DNA from: a virus
Strand: one strand, 5' to 3'
Length of the DNA stretch: 36,063 nucleotides
IMG/VR virus record: IMGVR_UViG_3300030339_000142
Location: 1-36,063 of that record
Part shown: piece by piece, positions 8,062 through 18,017 of the stretch
How the letters are laid out: each line of letters opens with the position of its first letter
How positions within the stretch are numbered: the first letter of the stretch is position 1
Notes under the pieces: generated by a model
Seen by the model: only the letters and a program-made list of their open reading frames with translations
Told to the model about the DNA's origin: nothing
Database searches by the model: none
Made by a program: the position numbers and the translations under genes

Positions 8062-8107
8062 GACCCGCTCTATGACTAACCATCATAGGGCGGGTCTTTT
8101 TCTTTTG
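8062..8107 (+). terminator. Strong Rho-independent terminator
   Basis: A 13-bp stem (GACCCGCTCTATG with CATAGGGCGGGTC, one G-U pair) with a 9-base loop is followed directly by CTTTTTCTTTT. It lies between the chaperone frames and the tape-measure gene, so transcription into the tape measure must read through or restart. The presence of this stem is also why the tape-measure start at 8117 is preferred over upstream in-frame codons. Confidence 0.9.
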
Positions 8108-8116
8108 GTGAGCCTC

Positions 8117-11100
8117 ATGGCACAGCGTCGTCTACAAATCACAATATCAGTCGATGCGGCACAGGCTGCGGCTCAGATAACAGGGCTGAATAATGCCCTA
8201 AACGGAAACACGTCCTCAACAAAGGCGGCTGGTGCTGCGGCTGGAACGGCTGCTGCCGGACTTGAAAAGTTGAAGGGCATGTCTGCCACCTTGCAGAACC
8301 AGATGGATCAAAGCAGACGTACTGCGTACGCTTTTACCATCGCTGGTTATCAAGTCGCAGCAGCGGGTAGAGCTATTACAAGCTCCCTGATGTCTTCGTT
8401 TGATGCGTTTAAGCAATTCGACTTCAACTCTAGACGTGCTGCTGGTGCCCTAGAAATATTTGACACTAACTCTAGTACGTTCAAGGAGCTAGAAACAAGC
8501 GTAAAGAACGTTGCTGCTGCCACTGGTCTATTTGATCCAGCTACAATATCTAAGGGTCTATACTTCTGGGCGTCTACAACAGGACAAGTGGTAGATCAGA
8601 ACACTAAGCTTGCTGATATTATGGAACAACTTGATCCCGTAATGAAGGCAGCTATGATGACGGACACAGACATGGAGACGGCCATAAAGGGCGTAATCTC
8701 TGTTGCGCAGGAATACAACCTGTCCATGTCGTCTGTGTCCGATATTACAGAGAAGCTGTTCTATGTGGCTCAGAAGACAGCATCAGAGTTCCCTGACCTA
8801 ATCAACTCCCTTAAGATGCTTGGCCCTGTTGCCGCTCAGATGGGAATATCCCTTGACGATACGCTACAGCTACTTGGTGCATTGGCTAACGCCGGTATCA
8901 AGGGAACAATGGCTGGACGTGCTTTGCGTCAGATGTTCAGACAGTTCTCTCGTGAAACACCAATGGCCGCGTCGGCTTTGGACTCAGTTACCCAGGCCGC
9001 TCTCGGCACAAGCAAGAGCTTCCAAGACATTGTAAACGAAGGTGGCAAGTTCAATCTCGATACCTACCTTAGTACCCTGGCTAATGCAACCAAGGGCCTA
9101 GGTGATGCCCAGAAGGCTTACTTGTTTGCTACTATATCAACAGCAGCAGAAATGCCTGCTTTGATACAGTTGGTAAACGAGGAAAGTGATGCCATCGCAA
9201 ACGGTACAAGTATCCTAGGAGAAGCCGGTCTAAACCTTGACGATGCGTCTTCAAACTTCCAGAACAACTGGAAGATGATGTCGGAGAGCGCAACGGCTGA
9301 ATGGGGCAAGATTCAGAACGCTATTATGCCAGTAATCCTAGACATAGGACAGGCGTTTACTAACGGTCTGAAGATGATATCACCGTTCGTGACGCAGATA
9401 GCCAAGTTTGTTAGCACTCTACTTGAAGCTAACCCAACACTAACTGCCTTGGTGGTTGCGGTTGTTTCTTTGGCTGGTGTAATTGCTACTCTTGGCGGCG
9501 CTCTGTTTATCTTGATGGGCGGGTTCAAACTGTTCACTGGAACAGTATTCCGCGCCTTCACTCTTGAAGTTATACGTAACGCTATAGCCCAAAGAGATAA
9601 TACAGAGATAACAATGGCTTCCGCTAAGGCTGCCATTGCAGCAGCAGGCGCTAAGGACTTGCAGACAAAGGCCATGCTGGCTAACACAGCCGCTAACCTA
9701 GAAAATACTACATCTACTGGCACTTCCGCCGCAACTACCGAAGTACAAGCAGTTGCTACAACGACAAGCCTTGCCAAAAAACTGAAGAACATCATCATTG
9801 GCTCCAGCGCCCAAATAGCTTTGATTGCTGCGGCCATATTTGTAGCAGGATTCGCTGCTGCTAAGGACAAAGTTGATAGTGCTGGTCAGAAACTACTTGA
9901 CCAGACAACTTCTTGGGCTAAGAAGGCTTCCGACGCTGAACTAGCAGCAGGTAAGGCATCCATACTGAACTCCAAGAACGAAACGGCGTTCAATATCCCT
10001 ATTCTTTCCGACATGCTAGGAGCAAAGGAACAAGCCGATAAGGCTGCCGACGCAGTAACGAAGGAAATCACCCTTAGGATGATAAAGGGCCTAGACACAA
10101 CGCAACTGAAAGCTAAGGCAGACGAGGTAAAGGCTGTCATAGCTGATCTCGCAAAGAGTCACATTGGTGATCCTAAGTGGTTCCAAGATAACGCACAAGC
10201 ACTGCACGATTATCAAGTTCAGTTTGACACCATAACTGGAGCGGTTCAAGGTCAAGCTGATCTAGTTACTAAGATGAAGATGATTACCGGACAAATATCA
10301 TCTGACGCAGAGGATATGACTTCGGATACATTCGACAGCTTCGTACAACTAAGTGGAGCGGTGTCCCAGGGCGGTAAGGTCGTTGGGATAACGCTTGATA
10401 AGATGTCAACTGATTTGAACAAGAGATTCTTCAAGTCAGGCGAAGATGCAGTTCACTTCTTTAACGCCGGGTTCTACAAGGACACTTCTTCGTTTACAGG
10501 CGATCTGAACAACATGATCGACCTTGCACTGGGCCAGATAAACAACACTGACACCAAGTTTGCCGAGTCTGGCACCGCCTCTCTGTCGTCCTTCATAAAA
10601 GGGTGGTACGATAGCGCCGATGCTAATGTTGCTCCAGCAACTAGAGCAGTCGCAGACATGGCTAACACCATGCTGCAAAGCGCAAACCCACAGATGCGCC
10701 AGAACGGACTTGCCCTGATGGAGAGCCTTGCTCTTGCCATTAGAAGCGGAAACACTGGGGAAGTGGCACAAGCTATCAACTTCACCATGTCAACGATAAC
10801 CGGACTTATGCAAAGCAGTAACCCTGCTATGAATAAGGAAGGCGCAAACATGATGATTGCGTTGGCCCAAGGTATCAAGGATGCTTACGGTCCAACGAGC
10901 TATGCCGCTGCGCAGATGGACTTGGTTATCGCTGAACTTCAGTCTGCTGATCCCGCAGCTTGGCAGACCGGATATGGTACCCTGGCAACATGGGCTGCTG
11001 GCGCACAAAGCGCACTCCCTGTTGTCGGAAAGGCCCTAGACAAGTTCATTGATATGCTTACCCCGGTTGTCGGGCTAGACCCAACAGGTATAGCCGGAAT

Positions 11101-12667
11101 CGGACTAAGCTTGCTGACCAAGATAAAGGGCCAGATCGCATCACAGATAGCTAACATGCCTAAGGTTGTAATACCTAATTACACTCCTAAGGCACCTAAG
11201 ACATCTAAGTCTTCTGGTTCTGGTAGTGGTGGAAGTAGTTCGTCTACATCTAACCCACTTCAGGATGCACTTACTACCGCGCAAAACGGTGTAGCCCTTG
11301 CAACTGCATTGAAGTCACTTGAAGGCGTAGACCTAAAGGGACTTGTGCAAAGCACTATGGGTAGCATCGCTGAAGCGGTTGCCCTTTCTGTAACCATAAC
11401 ACTTACATATGCCAAGAAGGTATCAACTGCCGACTTGACCACTGTAAGCAACTTCTCGAATACCGTTAGCGCCGTAGCCGGTGCTATTGGTTCTGCGGCG
11501 ACTGCCTTTGCAGGCATTGACCCAACAAAGATTCCAGTTAAGTCAGTAATGGACTCCATTATTGCAACTATGTCTGGAACGGTAACGTCAATGGCCGTCG
11601 AGGGTAAGAAGTTCAAGGCGGCGGACCTAGCTAACGCGAGCGACTTCGGCACGGTAGCGTCTACTGTGTTCTCTGCTATCGGATCAGCTATAGATGCTCT
11701 AGCTAAGTTCCCGACTTCCTATGTAGGTTTGTCTGACACGGCGCTAGACTCTATCGTTGAAGATATAGGCAGAACAGTTAGGGCTATGGCAGACGTAGCG
11801 CCAACGTTCAGCGCAAACGAAATTACGGTAACAGACAACTTCTCCAATACGGCTTCAGCCGTTGTTGGGGCGGTTGCATCAGCTATCTCAGCTTTCTCTG
11901 GACTAGCTAACTACATTGCACCAATGCCTGAAACGGTTCAGTCAATCGTAGATGCTATGTCGATGACGATAGCCAAGATAAAGGTTGCCGCAACTAACGC
12001 TAACCTTTCTACTGACGACATGACAAAGCTTACTACCTTTGCTACTTTGGCAAAGGCCGTTGCTGATGCCATATCGGCTACTTACTCGGCATTCAACCAA
12101 ACGATCCAGTTCGTAGACCAATTCCGTGAGAGGGTGAATCTAGACCAAGTGTTCGCTGACATGGACGCCTCGGTTGGCGGATTCATCGTCATTGCTAACA
12201 AGTACGGTCCAGATGCAGTCAAGGCTGCGGGCGACCTGGCGGCCACAGCGTCTTCGATAGCCACGGCCATTGAAGCATTCTGGGGTCTAGGCGCCAACGC
12301 TTCTCACGACCCAGACGTTCTAAGTCAGCAAGTGCAGCAAGCCCTTGATGCGGTGATGGCAACGGTAGCGTCGTTCATCTCTAGCTTCAAGGACATTGGC
12401 GCAAGTATGATCCAGAACCTAGTGGCTGGTATTGATTCGCAAGAGTCTTTGCTGGTTGCTGAGATGGCTAAGATCAGTGGTGACTTGTCACTCCCTGCTA
12501 GTCCATTGTCTGTGGTGACTCACGGCGAGGCACAGAACGTGACCATTACCCACGTCATCAAGGACCCAGATGGTGCCTTGAAGAACGCGAATGCGCAGGA
12601 CGTAGCTACACTACTAAGCGGTAGCCAGTTCATCTCGAACTTGCAACACGCAGTAGCAACCCAGTAA
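8117..12667 (+). CDS. Tape measure protein
   Basis: The protein has 1516 residues from ATG 8117, which has GGTGAG five bases upstream. In-frame codons further upstream lie inside the terminator hairpin and were rejected. The chain is Ala-rich and helical. A hydrophobic segment lies near residues 440-475 (LTALVVAVVSLAGVIATLGG) and a second near 564-584. A Ser/Gly linker is at about 1030-1045. The C-terminal part has five imperfect repeats of 64-66 residues. Tape measures set tail length at roughly 0.15 nm per residue, so about 220-230 nm is expected. The hydrophobic segments may help genome entry through the membrane. The position after the chaperones and the exceptional length make the call firm. 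Confidence 0.93.
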   Translation: MAQRRLQITISVDAAQAAAQITGLNNALNGNTSSTKAAGAAAGTAAAGLEKLKGMSATLQNQMDQSRRTAYAFTIAGYQVAAAGRAITSSLMSSFDAFKQFDFNSRRAAGALEIFDTNSSTFKELETSVKNVAAATGLFDPATISKGLYFWASTTGQVVDQNTKLADIMEQLDPVMKAAMMTDTDMETAIKGVISVAQEYNLSMSSVSDITEKLFYVAQKTASEFPDLINSLKMLGPVAAQMGISLDDTLQLLGALANAGIKGTMAGRALRQMFRQFSRETPMAASALDSVTQAALGTSKSFQDIVNEGGKFNLDTYLSTLANATKGLGDAQKAYLFATISTAAEMPALIQLVNEESDAIANGTSILGEAGLNLDDASSNFQNNWKMMSESATAEWGKIQNAIMPVILDIGQAFTNGLKMISPFVTQIAKFVSTLLEANPTLTALVVAVVSLAGVIATLGGALFILMGGFKLFTGTVFRAFTLEVIRNAIAQRDNTEITMASAKAAIAAAGAKDLQTKAMLANTAANLENTTSTGTSAATTEVQAVATTTSLAKKLKNIIIGSSAQIALIAAAIFVAGFAAAKDKVDSAGQKLLDQTTSWAKKASDAELAAGKASILNSKNETAFNIPILSDMLGAKEQADKAADAVTKEITLRMIKGLDTTQLKAKADEVKAVIADLAKSHIGDPKWFQDNAQALHDYQVQFDTITGAVQGQADLVTKMKMITGQISSDAEDMTSDTFDSFVQLSGAVSQGGKVVGITLDKMSTDLNKRFFKSGEDAVHFFNAGFYKDTSSFTGDLNNMIDLALGQINNTDTKFAESGTASLSSFIKGWYDSADANVAPATRAVADMANTMLQSANPQMRQNGLALMESLALAIRSGNTGEVAQAINFTMSTITGLMQSSNPAMNKEGANMMIALAQGIKDAYGPTSYAAAQMDLVIAELQSADPAAWQTGYGTLATWAAGAQSALPVVGKALDKFIDMLTPVVGLDPTGIAGIGLSLLTKIKGQIASQIANMPKVVIPNYTPKAPKTSKSSGSGSGGSSSSTSNPLQDALTTAQNGVALATALKSLEGVDLKGLVQSTMGSIAEAVALSVTITLTYAKKVSTADLTTVSNFSNTVSAVAGAIGSAATAFAGIDPTKIPVKSVMDSIIATMSGTVTSMAVEGKKFKAADLANASDFGTVASTVFSAIGSAIDALAKFPTSYVGLSDTALDSIVEDIGRTVRAMADVAPTFSANEITVTDNFSNTASAVVGAVASAISAFSGLANYIAPMPETVQSIVDAMSMTIAKIKVAATNANLSTDDMTKLTTFATLAKAVADAISATYSAFNQTIQFVDQFRERVNLDQVFADMDASVGGFIVIANKYGPDAVKAAGDLAATASSIATAIEAFWGLGANASHDPDVLSQQVQQALDAVMATVASFISSFKDIGASMIQNLVAGIDSQESLLVAEMAKISGDLSLPASPLSVVTHGEAQNVTITHVIKDPDGALKNANAQDVATLLSGSQFISNLQHAVATQ
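11450..12300 (+). repeat. Five imperfect ~65-residue protein repeats in the tape measure
   Basis: A motif of the form (D/N)F.(N/T)..(S/A)A(V)..AI.(S)A..AF recurs with its first codon at 11450, 11642, 11837, 12035 and 12233, spacings of 64, 65, 66 and 66 codons. Between them a second pattern with an I..TM...V..M segment also recurs. The DNA copies are diverged, so these are old duplications. Confidence 0.75.
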
Positions 12668-12672
12668 TTCCT

Positions 12673-12704
12673 AGTGGGCTAGGCTAACCACCTAGCCCAC
12701 TTTT
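12673..12704 (+). terminator. Rho-independent terminator after tape measure gene
   Basis: A perfect 11-bp stem (AGTGGGCTAGG with CCTAGCCCACT) with a 7-base loop ends in TTTTG. It starts 6 bases after the tape-measure stop and ends 19 bases before the next start codon. Confidence 0.82.
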
Positions 12705-12722
12705 GTCCAATAAGGTGAAACT

Positions 12723-15700
12723 ATGCCGTCAATCACATTGTCAGCAAACTCAGATGCAGTCATGCTTCGCTACTCCTACCTAAGTGACATAATCTACTAC
12801 TGGGACGGTGGTGAGGCCCACACTTGCTGTGGAACCATAAGACTTGGCCCTGATGACGGCGGCGACTACTACTACTATGTATTCCGTAGCGTAGTAAAGT
12901 TTCCTATAGACTCTAGTGGTTGGACAGGTATTACGTCAGCTACTCTTAGGTTTAGGAACGATGGCGGTGCTGTACACGGAAACCAGAGCGGAAACCACTA
13001 CGCCATAGTGTCTAGGATGACACAGGACTGGTCTGAGACCGGTGGTTCTGGCGAGACATACACTCACAACGGCCCTTACAGTTGGGCCAACAGAAACTCT
13101 TCATACACAACGTCTAATCAGGTTACTTCATCTGTGTGGAATGGAGCCCTAAACGGTAACAAGGACATAGACGTTACCGCGATAGTTAGGGACTGGTTCA
13201 ACGGTCAACCTAACTATGGTTTCATGGTAAGAAACTCGGCCGAAAGCTCTGACTACTTCGAGTTCAAGACAAGAAACTACGGTGGCGGCTCTCTCGTACC
13301 TCAACTGATAATCAACTACACAACTAACGTTGCTCCTGATGCTCCTACTGGCCTTTCCCCTAACCACACTATGACTTACTCGGTGAACCCACCAGTTTTT
13401 CATGGCACGTTCACCGACGCTGACGCTGGAGATACTATCAGCAAGGCACAAGTACAAGTGTTCTCAGATGCAGGAGGAACTAACCTTGTCTGGGATTCGG
13501 GCCAGGTAGACGGTAGACCAACCTACAGTGACTTCAGCATACAAGGGCCATCATTGACCTTCGGTACGAGTTACTGGAAGGCTAGAGTTGCAGATAGCCA
13601 TTCTGCATGGGGAGTGTGGTCTAGCCTAGAGTCATTCTTTATCGACAACCCCCCACCTACACCAACTGGATGCTCTCCTACTTCAAACATAACTGTTGGA
13701 AGTGTTATCCCGGTGTTTTCAGGAACAAGCCAAGACCCTGATGCTGGCGACCATCTTGCCACTGTTAGAATAGTTGTAACTAGGTTGTCTGATTCGGTTG
13801 TTGTATGGGACAATACTTCTACTGCCTCTGGATCAACATTCTCAGTTACATATGCTGGTCCTACTCTTAACTGGGCCACTACATACAAGTGGAATGGGTA
13901 TGTCACCGATAACTATGGGGCTTCATCAGGAAGTACAGCAGACAACCTGTTCACTACTCCTGCCTCTGGCCTTGTGACCCCGACTGCGCCAAACAACACG
14001 AAGCTAAACTCTTTGGCAACCAACTTCACAGGTACGACTCCATCCACAATGAACGCCGTCCAGGTAATTCTGTATGACGGAACCGGAACTAGTCAGATAT
14101 ACGATAGTGGAACCGTTGCTGCTTCTGGCACAAGTTTCTCAACTGCATATACGCTTCCAGCCTTGGCGTCTAAGTATATGTGGAAAGCTAGATTCAGAGA
14201 TAGTGCAACCTCCGTATGGTCAGTATACACGTCTCTGATACCATTCTGGACTAACTACTCTCCATCAGCTTCTATAACTAGTCCTATATCTGGCGGGTTT
14301 GTTTCTGGTATCGTCCCGACCTTCACGTCTGTGTACGGAGACCCTGACCTGTCTAACGGATTCTCAGACACTCCAACTTCGTATGAGATTGAAGTGTCAA
14401 GAGTATCTGACGGCGTGGTAATGTACACGCTTTCAAGAACGACAAGTCTAACTAGTTCAGTGAACAGCATGAAGGCCGGAGATGCAGGAGTTACACAAAC
14501 TGCTGGTGCTGGCGGAAACACTCTTACTCTAGAAACTTGGTATCGTTGTCGTGTTAGATACGCAGATAACTCTGGGGCAGCAAACGCAACAGGTTCTTGG
14601 ACTTCTTACATAACGTTCAAGCCTACGACATGGCCCTCTCTAAGTAGAACCATATCTACAATCAGCGTTGCTAACCCCACAGTTGTAACAACTTCAGCCG
14701 CGCATGGACTTACAAGTACAGACGTAGTAGAAGTGTTTGGGTCTAACTCAACCCCAACTATAACCGGCAGAAGAGTTGCAACAGTATCAAGCGGTTCCGC
14801 ATTTACGGTTCCGATCAACGTTACTGTGGGTGGGAACACAGGGTCCGTATCGCGGTTTGTGGTCCAGGCAGCGTCGCTTGATGTTAGCGGCAACATATCT
14901 GGGCCAATGCCAGTCCTGTCATGGCTTGCCTACTTTGGTGGGTCTAAGACACAGACAGCAGTTTCAATCAAGGTTCTAGACGCCAACAACAACGACTCCA
15001 TCGTTTACAGTGTAGACAATATATCAACTGCGTTGACTACCTATACGATACCTGCCGGTGTTCTACTAAACGGTGGATGTTACAAGTTTAATCTGTTTGT
15101 GACAGATTCAGACGGGCTAATATCTCCATCAGTTACAACAACGTCATACAACACCCTATGGACCCCACCTAGCCCACTTGCTAACATGAGCGTAGTTGCG
15201 ACTGACTTCGGGTACATCCAGATATCCTGGGACGCATCTCTACTAGGAGTTGACTTCGATCACTATACGGTTTACCGCAGAGTGGCAGGGTCAACCTCGT
15301 GGACGACCCTAGGATACATTTCGTCAGTTTCTTCCCTGGAATACACTGACTACGTTGCTGGTCTAAACATAACCTATGAGTACATGGTTACTCAGTGGAA
15401 GAAGGTGGCTAGTTCAACGCCAATAGAATCAACTAACAACATTGTCACTTCGACAAGTTTGTCAGTTGACGACTGGTTCATAGTAGTTGTTGGAAGGGAC
15501 GACCTGTGCTTTTCTTTCTCGTCAGACCAAGAAGAGCATAAGAGCCCGTTCGCATCAGAAACATTCGAGCCATTCGGTAGAGATAGAAAAGTAATAGTCA
15601 GAGCAGGAGTTCTAGGTAGAGAAGGTAGTGTATCAACTATCATACCTGCCGAGGACGTATCCTCCACTATGACATCCCTTCGGGCTATCTTCTACTTGAA

Positions 15701-15827
15701 CAACGTTGATGTGTTCCTGAAGAATCCATTCGGTGATGTCAACTCTGTTTACATAGATGCTCCAGATGAGCAATACATAAACGGAGGACATCTAATCTTG
15801 AAGATTCCTTACGTAGAGGTAGACTAA
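12723..15827 (+). CDS. Large modular minor tail protein with DNRLRE and FN3-like domains
   Basis: The protein has 1034 residues, with ATG preceded by AAGGTGA. Residues about 1-200 form a DNRLRE-like jelly-roll domain (a VVKFPID segment, then DVTAIVRDWFNG and FEFKTRNYGGG). From about 205 to 625 there are several Ig/FN3-like modules, each with a (Y/W)xW(K/R)AR(V/F)xD-type strand. About 635-712 resembles the small beta module seen in many tail fibres (TTSAAHGLTSTDVVEV). An FN3-like domain follows at about 814-905. The last 120 residues have the look of a distal-tail-protein core. It probably sits at the tail tip and binds the host surface. Domain borders are approximate. Confidence 0.78.
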   Translation: MPSITLSANSDAVMLRYSYLSDIIYYWDGGEAHTCCGTIRLGPDDGGDYYYYVFRSVVKFPIDSSGWTGITSATLRFRNDGGAVHGNQSGNHYAIVSRMTQDWSETGGSGETYTHNGPYSWANRNSSYTTSNQVTSSVWNGALNGNKDIDVTAIVRDWFNGQPNYGFMVRNSAESSDYFEFKTRNYGGGSLVPQLIINYTTNVAPDAPTGLSPNHTMTYSVNPPVFHGTFTDADAGDTISKAQVQVFSDAGGTNLVWDSGQVDGRPTYSDFSIQGPSLTFGTSYWKARVADSHSAWGVWSSLESFFIDNPPPTPTGCSPTSNITVGSVIPVFSGTSQDPDAGDHLATVRIVVTRLSDSVVVWDNTSTASGSTFSVTYAGPTLNWATTYKWNGYVTDNYGASSGSTADNLFTTPASGLVTPTAPNNTKLNSLATNFTGTTPSTMNAVQVILYDGTGTSQIYDSGTVAASGTSFSTAYTLPALASKYMWKARFRDSATSVWSVYTSLIPFWTNYSPSASITSPISGGFVSGIVPTFTSVYGDPDLSNGFSDTPTSYEIEVSRVSDGVVMYTLSRTTSLTSSVNSMKAGDAGVTQTAGAGGNTLTLETWYRCRVRYADNSGAANATGSWTSYITFKPTTWPSLSRTISTISVANPTVVTTSAAHGLTSTDVVEVFGSNSTPTITGRRVATVSSGSAFTVPINVTVGGNTGSVSRFVVQAASLDVSGNISGPMPVLSWLAYFGGSKTQTAVSIKVLDANNNDSIVYSVDNISTALTTYTIPAGVLLNGGCYKFNLFVTDSDGLISPSVTTTSYNTLWTPPSPLANMSVVATDFGYIQISWDASLLGVDFDHYTVYRRVAGSTSWTTLGYISSVSSLEYTDYVAGLNITYEYMVTQWKKVASSTPIESTNNIVTSTSLSVDDWFIVVVGRDDLCFSFSSDQEEHKSPFASETFEPFGRDRKVIVRAGVLGREGSVSTIIPAEDVSSTMTSLRAIFYLNNVDVFLKNPFGDVNSVYIDAPDEQYINGGHLILKIPYVEVD

Positions 15828-15829
15828 CA

Positions 15830-17026
15830 ATGTGGCCCATTTCATCTAGCTTCAAAAACGGACTGTCCAAGCCCGTCAGAGACGTGACGATGAGGGTCAC
15901 GGCTGTGGACTCCACGACCATGCTTCCACTGTTGGACATAACAAGTCCAACAGTGGAAGGCACGGTTTACGTAGATGTCGAAAGAGCAACGAGAAGAACC
16001 GCCCAGATTCGCCTGATAAACACTGACGGGGCGTTTACTCCAACTGGTAGCGACTACACTAACCTTGGTACCAATAGCGTATTCTTCTGGAACAAACTGT
16101 TCAAGATAGAATACGGCTTGCTAGTTGGTTCTGACTACGAGTGGTGCCCTCTCGGAATTTTCATGGTTGATTCTGTCGAGGTTATGGCCGAGAAAGGCGT
16201 GTCCGTTTTGAACATAAACGGATCAGATAGATGGAAGATGCTAACGTTCTCCACTTTCGCGGCCCCCGTAACCTGGGCAAAAGGTACAGCCTTGAACACC
16301 GTTATCTCAGACATAGCCAGTGCGGCAGGCATAACTCAACTAAACCTGGCAAATCTAAGCGGACGCACAGCAGACCAAAACACCACGCAGATTCCTATCT
16401 TCTTCGAAGCCGACGACAACAGAGGCGACAAGCTGAAGGAACTCTGCGCAACATGGAATCTAGAGATATTCTTCGACGTGAACGGGTATCTCGTTACAAG
16501 AGACATCACAGATAGAAACTCAGATATGTTCAACCAGCCCCCAGTATGGACTTTTGCTGGAGGAAAGGATTCTATCTTCATCTCTATAACTAAGCAGACT
16601 TCAGGAGACGGGATCAAGAACCACATTGTAGTAACAGGTGAGGCAGACGACGGGACCGCCGTAGTTCGCGCTGAAGCTGTAGATGGAGTTGGAACGACAG
16701 ACACGTCTCATTACTACACCAATAGCGTTGGACCTCTTACCACAACCCAGATAGGCGACCGTGTTCTGCATATCAAGAGTACGGTGTATAGAAAGACAGC
16801 AGAGTGCCTTGACAGAGCGAAGACTGAATTGCTGAACAACAGAATTGTCTCTGAGGACATCTCGCTACCTATCATAGTTGTCCCTTGCTTTGAAGGTAAT
16901 GACGTTATCCAAATAATCGAAACCAACAGTAAGACCAATGATCGCTATTTCCTAAGTAGTTTTGACATCCCGATGCAGAGTTCATCTACTCAGGAACTAA
17001 AGGTCAACAAGGTAAGGAACATCTAA
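15830..17026 (+). CDS. Tail tip / baseplate hub-like protein (DUF5047-like)
   Basis: The protein has 398 residues. It begins MWPISSSFKNGL and moves into RVTAVDSTTMLPLLDITSPT and YVDVERATRRTAQIRLIN, then LGIFMVDSVEVMAEKGVSVL and a domain with FEADDNRGDKLKELCATWNLEIF. This layout, a hub-like fold with a DNRGDKLKEL-type segment, is typical of actinophage minor tail proteins annotated as DUF5047 and related to gp27-like hubs. It follows the large modular protein by 3 bases and shares TAATG with the next gene. A perfect inverted repeat lies in its 5' coding part, described separately. Confidence 0.72.
   Translation: MWPISSSFKNGLSKPVRDVTMRVTAVDSTTMLPLLDITSPTVEGTVYVDVERATRRTAQIRLINTDGAFTPTGSDYTNLGTNSVFFWNKLFKIEYGLLVGSDYEWCPLGIFMVDSVEVMAEKGVSVLNINGSDRWKMLTFSTFAAPVTWAKGTALNTVISDIASAAGITQLNLANLSGRTADQNTTQIPIFFEADDNRGDKLKELCATWNLEIFFDVNGYLVTRDITDRNSDMFNQPPVWTFAGGKDSIFISITKQTSGDGIKNHIVVTGEADDGTAVVRAEAVDGVGTTDTSHYYTNSVGPLTTTQIGDRVLHIKSTVYRKTAECLDRAKTELLNNRIVSEDISLPIIVVPCFEGNDVIQIIETNSKTNDRYFLSSFDIPMQSSSTQELKVNKVRNI
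15923..15959 (+). repeat. Perfect 15-bp inverted repeat inside coding sequence
   Basis: CTTCCACTGTTGGAC at 15923-15937 is exactly complementary to GTCCAACAGTGGAAG at 15945-15959, with a 7-base spacer. It lies about 94 bases after the start codon of the hub-like gene. No T-run follows, so it is not a standard terminator. Confidence 0.92.
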
Positions 17027-18003
17027 TGGGTACTTCAGATGTAGGCGGACAAGGATTCGCCACCGATCTATCCAAGATTCTAAGCGACACCGTAAACAGT
17101 CAAACCGGTAACGCATCCAAGGTAAATAGGTTCATGGGGGCGGTGTCGGCCTACAATGCAACAACTAACATAGCTTCAGTTTACCTGATGGGTTCTGCTT
17201 CCGCTTCTGGTGGGTTCAAGGCCCGTGGTGGCTTCGTGCCGGTGGCGGGTCAGATAGTAGTTGTGTGCATAGACGGACAAGATAGATGGATAGAGAATAT
17301 CCTGAGGGCATCAGACGACCCGTATTTCGTTCGTAACGGAGCTAACGCCCTAAAGCTAACCTCTGCCTCCGGCTTGGTGTTCACCGTTGACGGCTCTATG
17401 ACTACCGGCGCTCTTACACCGGCTAGCGTAGCTGCTACGGGGGCGGTGTCGGGGTCAACTCTAAGTGCTGGTGGGCTAAACGTTTACCCGACCGATTCAG
17501 GTTCAGCTTTTCCAACCGGTGCAGCCCTAACCGCCTATGGCAACAACAGACCATTTTGGCGCACCGACCTCGGCAAGTCCGCCTACTACGATGGCACTCG
17601 ATGGCTAGGCGTATCCACTGAGTACGTCGGCCTCTCGGCGGGCTTCATCTCGGCTGTGGCCGACAACACAACGACCACCTCCAACGTGGGGGCGAACTCT
17701 GCGGAACTAACCGCCCTCCCAGCCGCAGGGCTAGTCGCACTTCATGTCCAGGTCTCCTGCTCCTCGACCGTCGCGCACACATCTAACGGCGCAGGCGTGA
17801 CCGACTTCGGCGGGGTGGACTTCTCGGCGGGAGTTCTGGTCTGGGCCGGAGCGGCGGCCGGATACATCGGCGTCCAGAACGGCTTCGTGAAGCCAGGCGG
17901 GACCAACGGTCGGCAGATTACCTACTTTGCCCGTCGCGGGAATGGCACGGTCTCCTACGGCGTCCGAGTGGTCGGCTACCTCTGCCACCCGATCCTCACC
18001 TAG
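17026..18003 (+). CDS. Minor tail protein with GC-rich, probably exchanged C-terminus
   Basis: The protein has 325 residues and starts within TAATG. The N-terminal part (to about 110) has VNRFMGAVSAYNATTN, VASVYLMG-type and GQIVVVCIDGQDRWIENIL segments resembling an OB-like tail-tip domain. A low-complexity Ala/Thr/Ser stretch follows. The motif FWRTDLGKSAYYDGTRWLG near 180-200 is common in actinophage tail-tip proteins ahead of a receptor-binding jelly roll. From about 17530 onward GC rises to roughly 62-65% with C/G-ending codons, unlike the 43-50% around it. The C-terminal 150 residues are therefore a candidate imported receptor-binding domain. Confidence 0.7.
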   Translation: MGTSDVGGQGFATDLSKILSDTVNSQTGNASKVNRFMGAVSAYNATTNIASVYLMGSASASGGFKARGGFVPVAGQIVVVCIDGQDRWIENILRASDDPYFVRNGANALKLTSASGLVFTVDGSMTTGALTPASVAATGAVSGSTLSAGGLNVYPTDSGSAFPTGAALTAYGNNRPFWRTDLGKSAYYDGTRWLGVSTEYVGLSAGFISAVADNTTTTSNVGANSAELTALPAAGLVALHVQVSCSSTVAHTSNGAGVTDFGGVDFSAGVLVWAGAAAGYIGVQNGFVKPGGTNGRQITYFARRGNGTVSYGVRVVGYLCHPILT

Positions 18004-18017
18004 TTAGCGGAGGACTC

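Noticed and set aside
8072-8116. Upstream in-frame extension of the tape-measure gene
   Set aside because: It runs through the stem and T-run of a strong terminator and has no ribosome site; ATG 8117 has GGTGAG upstream.
15830-16515. Alternative-frame and minus-strand frames inside the tail genes
   Set aside because: They mirror the real coding frames, lack ribosome sites and have no recognisable protein features.
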